64,000 bases of DNA, from the NCBI GenBank assembly GCA_013115145.1, contig JAAPAO010000007.1, positions 1-64,000 of the forward strand, in the 5' to 3' direction. The notes beneath the pieces were generated by a model, which was not told the origin of the DNA, did no database searches, and saw nothing but the letters and a program-made list of their open reading frames with translations. The position numbers and the translations under genes were made by a program. Numbering within the stretch: position 1 is the first letter of the stretch; every line of letters starts with the position of its first letter. Source of the stretch: Perkinsus chesapeaki (taxonomy: Eukaryota > Perkinsozoa > Perkinsida > Perkinsidae). Below, in pieces: positions 58,101 through 64,000 of the stretch.

Positions 58101-61100
58101 AGCACAGATGTCTTGCTTCCGCAACGGGCAAAAGAACGCAGAGATAACGACGAGGCCAGTGCCGAGCTAGCAATGACGGACAGCTTGTAGCACGAGCCGC
58201 ACCGCACCAACCCGGTAACAGAGAGACCACTTCCGAGCCTAGCAACATTGCGCAGCGACAAAGAGCTGCCGAGGTGGCTGAAGTCAAGAATAGAGCTCGA
58301 GGAGCCCAGTCTGGCAAACGACCTCAATGACAGTGATGATCCGAAATCAACGACGTCAAGGACCGACAGAGCAGATCCGAAGGTTGAAGAGCCTAGTACG
58401 GACATGCTTGAGCCGCTACGGACGAATGTTCGCACAGAAAGGGAACTGCCCAGTTGGGTAAAGTCCACCACTGACAGCTTCGAGCCAAGCCGAGCGAAGC
58501 TGCGCAGTGAGAGCGACGATCCGAAATCAGCTTGTCCCAGCACCGATATCGAGCTGCTTGCTGTAAGACCTCCCAAAATGGAGATGGCGCTGCCGAAGCG
58601 GGCGAAACCTCGTAATGAGATAGAACTTCCAACGGTGACGTAACCCAGCACCGATATCTTATACACGGAGCCCAAGCGCTGTAAGCCAGCAACAGATAAG
58701 CTGCTACCGAACCGGACAGCAGCTCTCACAGAAAGACTCGACCCAAAGGTAGCATAGTCTAGAACCGACAACTTGCTGCTGCATCGAGCGAAGGAGCGCA
58801 GGGAAAGCGAAGAGCCAAAGTTGGCAAAGCTTAGGGCAGATACCGAAGCGCCTAGCCTAGCCAATCCGAGGGCACTCGCTTGGCTACCGATTCTAACGCA
58901 TTCGGCAACCGAGGCCCTACTGCTGAGCCTGGCAAAGCTGCGGAGGCTCAATGAGCTGCCTATATCGACTGCATCTAGTATGCTGGCCTTACTGCCAAGC
59001 CTTGCGAAAGAGCGCAACGATAAAGACGAGCCATAGTGTAGGGCGCCTAATACAGATAGTCGATCACCAAAGTCTGCGAGCCCCAGAGAACTCATGCTCC
59101 CGGCGAGCTTAAACTCAGATGTCACGGAGAGTACACTACCAAGGCGAGCAAATGAGCGCATCGAAAGAGAGCTGCCGAAGTTGACACTGTCTAGGATACT
59201 GACATCTCCTGCGATTCGGGCAAAGGCGCGTAGAGACAACGAGGATGCGAGGCCAGTAGAAGCAATCACCGACAAGCTGTATACTGATCCGATGCGAGCG
59301 AGGCCCGTGACAGATAAGCCACTACCAAATCGACCAACGCTCCTGAGTGACAAGCTGCTGCCAAGAGCCACCTCGCTGAATACAGAAAGCTTGCTGCCTA
59401 GACGGCCGAGGGAGCGGAGAGATAGAGAGCTGCCGAAGCTGCTAGCGCCCAGCACTGTACAGCTGCTCCCGACGTTGATCGCACATAAAGCGGAGCACGC
59501 CGATCCTAGTCTAGAATATGCTCGTATGGAAATAGAACTGCCGAGAGAGCTGTAGTCCAAGGTGCTCATTTTGCTGCTGAAACGAGCAAACGACCTCACC
59601 GAAAGAGACGAACCAAGACTCACGGAGTCCAGTGACGACAGAGTATCATGCAGGTGCGTGCGACCATATACCGAAACCGTGCTGCCCAGCCTGGCAAATG
59701 AACGAAGAGACAGCCCGCTGGCGAACGAGGCTCCGGCGATTACTGATAGCTGGTAAACTGAGCCGACCCGAGCTAGACTAGCGACAGAGATGCCAGAACC
59801 AAGTCGAGCCATTCCACGAATTGAGAGAGTGCTACCCAGAGTCACTGCATCAAAGCTGCTGAGCTTACCGCCAAAGCGACCGAAAGAGCGCAGTGACAAG
59901 GACGATCCAAAGTGTGCCTGGCCAACTGTTGATAGGCTTGAGCCGAAGTTACCATGGCCAAGCATGCTAACCGAACTGCCCATCAAAGCGGAGCTCGTGA
60001 CAGAAATGGTGCTGCCTAATCTGGAGAATGCTCGTAATGTTAGAGAGCTTCCAAATGATGCTCCAGCAATAACCGATAGTTTATACACCGAACCTACGCG
60101 AGCCAAGCCAACTGCGGATATGCCGCTACCCAATCGAGCAAAGGTCCGGAGCGATAGACTGGACCCGAGGCTAGCGGCATCAAGGAGCGTCATCTTGCTC
60201 GCAAGACGAGCGAACGACCTGAGCGAGAGGGACGAACCGAAGCCGGCTGATCCAATAACAGAGAGCTGCGACCCGACCTGACAGCCGCCAGTAGCAGATA
60301 TGGCGCTGCCGATACGGATGAGAGATCTGACTGACAGCGAGCTGCCGAAGGCAACATAATCACAGACAGACGCAGCTGCACCCATTCTCGCAAAGGATCG
60401 CAGCGAGATCGAGGAGCCGAATATAGCATAGTCTAGGACGGAGCACTTGGAACCTGCTCGAGCGAAAGACCTCAGGGACAAGGAGCTACCAAGGGCAGTG
60501 CTGCCGATAACCGAGATTACTCCGCCCACACCAGCACGACCGACCGCGGAGATACTGCTGCCCAATCGAGCAACGTTGCGAAGAGAGAGTGAGCTACCAA
60601 GAGTAACGTAGTCGAGAATCGACGCGTCCGAGCCACACCTTGCGAACGACCGAAGTGATAGCGAGGAACCCATACTAGTTGCTGCAATAATAGATAGCTT
60701 ATACACAGACCCAACTCGAGCAATGCCGAAGACCGAGCAACCGCTACCTAATCGACTTGCTCCGCGAAGGGATAACGTGCTGCCCAAGACTGCATAGTCT
60801 AGGACGCTGTACTTGCTACCCAGCCGGGCAAAGGACCTCAAAGATAGCGAGGAGCCGAATGAAGTAACTCCGACTGCACTGAGTGAGCTACCGACCCGTG
60901 TAGATCCATATATAGATGCAGAGCTTCCAAACCTTGAGACTGCCCTCAAGGATAGCGAACTCCCGAGGTTGATATAGTCTAGAACAGTCAGCTTGCTACC
61001 ACAGCGCGCGAAGGAACGAATAGATACCGAGCTTGCAAGGTTAGCAAATTCAAGGCTGCTCACTGCTCCGGCGAACCGCGCAACAGAGGCAACGCTCATG

Positions 61101-64000
61101 GCGCTACCACAGCGTGCAACTGCCCTGATGGAAAGGGAGCTGCTGAGGGTAGTGCACGCTATAACCGAGAGCTTGTAAACAGAGCCAACTCGTGCTAGAC
61201 CAAGAACGGAAATACCACTTCCTAACCGAGACGCTCCTCTGAGCGACAGTGTACTTCCAAGAGTGCTGAAGTCTAGTAGCGTCATCTTGGACCCTAAGCG
61301 GGCGAAAGTACGCAGTGAGACAGAAGACGCTAGCGTGCTGCCAGCAAGCACCGATATGGCACCTGCTACCCTAACGAAGGATGCCACCGACACGCTGCTA
61401 CCAAACCGGGAGAGACTCCTCACAGACAGAGCACTTCCAAAGTTTATCAAGTCCAAAGCAGACAGCTTCGATCCGAGACGGGCATAACTTCTCAGTGATA
61501 AGCTGCTCCCGAGGCTTGCCATGCCTAGCACGGAGGCTGCACTAGAAAGCCGAGCAAAGTTGCGCAATGAGAGAGAGCTTCCCAAATGGGTAGATCCTAT
61601 TGCCGAGAGGGCAGCGCCAAGGCGGCATAAACCAACTGCAGAAATGCCACTTCCCATTCTGACGCAGGACCGGATCGACATAGCGCTACCGAAGGCGACG
61701 CAGTCCAAGACGGACATCTTCCCGGAGAGCCTAGCAGCCGAACGGATCGAGAGTGAAGACCCGAAGGAGGCATCAGCGATAACCGAGAGCTTGTAGAGCG
61801 AACCGATCCGCGTTAGGCCATGAACCGATACACCGCTACCAAACCTAGCTACGCCACGTAGGGACAGTGAGCTGCCAAGTAGAGCATGTTCGAGGACAGT
61901 TGCGGAGCTTCCTAGACGCGTGAAAGATCGCAGCGAAAGACTCGATCCGAAGTGAGCTTGCCCAACTGTGGAGAGACAGGCTCCCAAATTGGAGGAACTC
62001 TTCGCCGACAGGGTGCTGCCGAATCTGGCTACCGATCTGCAAGAAAGACTGGAACCTAGAGAAAGGTTATCCAACACGCTCAGCTTAGATGCCAGCCTGG
62101 CGAATGACCTAAGTGAGATCGTAGAACCCAGGCTGCTCAATGATACGACAGAAAGGCTGGAGCCGGTACGCAGCAGGCCAAGTAACGAGAGGTCACAGCC
62201 CATGCGAGTGAACTGCCGAACTGATAGAGAACTGCCCAAGTGAGTGAAGCCGATGGTGGATATCTTATAGATTGACCCTATCCTGGCGAGACCAAGGACA
62301 GAAACACCACTACCTAGTCGAGTCATCGATCTTACAGACAGGCTGCTACCCAGGACGGCAAAGTCGACCAGAGTCAAGTCGCTTCCTAAGCGTGCGAAAG
62401 ACCTCAGCGAAAGGGCGGAGCCGAAGTGGACGCTATCAAAGACTGATACTTGGCTACCAAAGCTTGCGGCGGAAAAAGCGGACATGACGCTACCAAACCT
62501 TGCCGCCGACCTCAAAGAAAGCGAGCTTGCCAGGCCAACAAAATCGAAGACCGAATAGCAGCTGCCGAACCTAGCATAGCTCCGCACAGATAGGCTGCTG
62601 CCAAGGTGAACTTCATCAAGTACAGAGAGAGCCGCTCCAACGCGAGACTGGGAGATAATCGACAGTCCGCTGCCGAGCCTGATAAAGCTCCTCAAAGACA
62701 AGCTGCTACCGATGGCAGTAGAATCGAGAACAGTTAGCGACGAACTGAATCGCGCGAAAGACCTCAGCGAGAGCGAGGACCCGAAGCTGCTTTGACCGAC
62801 CAGCGACATGGATGACCCCATGTAGCAGAACGATCGGAGAGAGAGCGTGCTACCGAATTCTGCCGAATCTAGTATAGACGTCTTGCTGCCGAGCCTAGCA
62901 AACGACCTCAAAGAGAGGCTCGAACCGAAGAGGCCTCCAGCGATTACAGACAATTTATAAACCGAGCCGATTCGGGCAAGACCAGTTACAGATAAGCCAC
63001 TCCCGAAGCGAGCAACCGCGTGTAGTGACAACGAGCTCCCAAGTCCACAAGCGTCCAATACAGTCAAGCTCGCACCGAGTTGAGTGGAAGATAGAGCAGA
63101 GAGTGTGCTGCCAAATCGACTGAATGACCTCAGAGACAGCGAACTGGCTAGCTGAGAGGATGCAATCACCGACAGCTTGTAAACGGAGCCAACGCGTGCG
63201 AGGCCGTAAGCACTGATACCGCTACCGAATCGAGCTACGCTCCTCAGAGACAAGGAGCTGCCTAAGCCCACTGTGGCGAGGACAGTTAGGCTGGAGCCTA
63301 GTCGAGTCGAACCAAGAACAGACTGGGAACTACCAAACCTCATGAAGCTCCTGAGAGAGAGCGAGCTTCCAAGCAAAGCACCATCCAAGGCAGACAGACC
63401 GCTACCGAGGAAGCCACTGAGTGCTGCAGAGAGCGAGCTACCAGCTCTACAGAGGGACCGTACTGATAGAGAGCTACCAAGCTGCGCGTACCCAATGACC
63501 GAAGCCTTGGAGCCTAGGCGAGCAAAGGATCGGAGAGACAGAGAAGACCCGAATGCGGTACCGTCCAGAACGCTAGTGGACGAGCCCAGACGTGCAGCTG
63601 ATGCCGCGGAAAGGGTGCTTCCAAAACGCACGAGGGAACGCAAGGACAGCGAGCTGCCACAGGTTACGTGGTCTAGAACGGTAAGAGACGAACCTACTCT
63701 TGCAAGACCAACGGTAGACACCGCCGATCCGAGTCGAGCTATAGCCCGCAAGGACAAGGAGCTCCCGAGAGTGGTGAAGTCAAGAACGGATAGCTTGGAG
63801 CCAAACCTTGCGAGTGACCGAAGCGATAACGATGACCCACAAGTAGTTGCATCCAGAACGCTCATGGTGCCAGACAAGACGCTATCGCCGAACACCGATA
63901 CTGAGCTTCCTAGGCGGGCAAACGAGCGCAAAGATAAAGTGCTACCGAAATTGGTCATGCCAATCACGGAGAGTTCCGCGAGTGACTCAACTCGGAGCAC
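33478..64000 (-). CDS. giant repeat fibre-like protein with C-terminal S74 auto-processing chaperone domain (5' end beyond window)
   Basis: Exons in transcript order: from beyond 64000 to 34204, then 34113-33893, 33817-33704, 33624-33478; introns of 90, 75 and 79 nt. The visible part is 10,092 residues. About 9,900 residues are 12-residue repeats, consensus near L-G-S-S-L-S-L-R-S-F-A-R alternating with L-G-S-K-L-S-V-L-D-Y-V-A, occasionally lengthened to 14 (GSVYKLSVIAS). After a short linker the C-terminus matches the S74 intramolecular chaperone family: SDRRLKRDI (Ser codon 34081-34079, Lys codon 34066-34064), LRPVAFKL, RRFGFIAQDLERLLPEVV, SVLYQDLIAILTGAVQEQ, then a coiled coil (RIRELEQRLADLQARFEAHL). 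S74 proteins such as phage tail spikes and MYRF trimerise and cut themselves just before the Ser. A trimeric beta-helical fibre is the natural inference. No signal peptide can be seen because the N-terminus is missing. Confidence 0.95.
34205..64000 (-). repeat. protein-level 12-residue repeat array (about 830 units in window)
   Basis: Unit 12 residues, G-S-x-[LVI]-S core, often paired into 24 residues (SSLSLRSFARLG + SKLSVLDYVALG). Codons for the same peptide differ from unit to unit, so there is little DNA-level tandem repetition. Variant units of 14 residues (…GSVYKLSVIAS…) recur at irregular intervals. Long antisense frames on the + strand are a by-product of this composition. Confidence 0.93.
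34400..38070 (-). repeat. 213-bp (71-residue) higher-order repeat, about 18 copies
   Basis: In the C-terminal part the 12-mers are organised as 24 + 24 + 23 residues. Every third block carries a shortened variant ending like YVNKVSALDLVNFG (other forms: YLNRVSVIDQVVMG, FANKLSILDGGVFG). The marker recurs at near-constant 213-214-bp steps, for example near 34836, 35048, 35261, 35476, 35690 and 35903. This regularity is absent from the rest of the array. Confidence 0.8.

Noticed and set aside
34218-62487. Dozens of + strand open frames of 60-380 codons (for example 51306-52448) antisense to the giant gene
   Set aside because: They arise from the repeat's codon composition; they share no consistent domain, are rich in R/E/L/P/S by mirror of the sense repeat, and overlap a much stronger frame.
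1-64000. Dinoflagellate-type spliced-leader RNA gene
   Set aside because: I looked for the characteristic CCGTAGCCAT core and found none in this window.

Overview
The window looks like nuclear DNA of a gene-dense alveolate protist. My best guess is a perkinsid (Perkinsus-like), but that is an inference and not a database match. The reasons are: about 107 very short introns (mostly 37-60 nt, all modelled as GT-AG), intergenic gaps often of only 5-250 bp, long runs of genes on one strand, protist-type glycolytic and trafficking genes, and one enormous repeat protein. Splice junctions were worked out by hand. A model was accepted when the phases agreed and the total coding length was divisible by three; several models are also confirmed by unmistakable family motifs.

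Left part (1-9.1 kb): two tandem plant-type phosphofructokinase genes on the + strand share conversion tracts. They are followed by three genes on the - strand: a polytopic membrane protein, a secreted Cys-rich protein and a tail-anchored coiled-coil protein. The last two are separated by only 5 nt. A 133-bp head-to-head gap at 9072-9204 then starts the + strand run.

Middle part (9.2-31.5 kb): mostly + strand. It holds an unidentified gene, a Pin4-like RRM+R3H RNA-binding protein with a tRNA-Ser(AGA) gene inside one intron, a FYVE/coiled-coil protein, a duplicated putative structured RNA, ribosomal protein S21 (- strand), two tandem EXD1-like 3'-5' exonucleases, a Gln/Pro-rich protein with a Cys-rich membrane tail, a small mitochondrial-type protein, an AIFM3-like Rieske/FAD oxidoreductase (18 exons), a UDP-glucuronate 4-epimerase-like SDR, the AP-2 mu subunit and a RING-CH (MARCH-type) membrane E3 ligase.

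Right part (33.5-64 kb, - strand): one gene fills nearly half the window. At least 9,900 codons, in a single intronless exon that runs off the right edge, encode about 830 copies of a 12-residue repeat (consensus around L-G-S-S-L-S-L-R-S-F-A-R). The C-terminus, spread over three more small exons, is an S74-type intramolecular chaperone/auto-protease domain with the S-D-R-R-L-K active-site motif, followed by a coiled coil. This is the design of phage tail spikes and of MYRF, here at the end of a giant eukaryotic fibre-like protein. It is the most remarkable item in the window.
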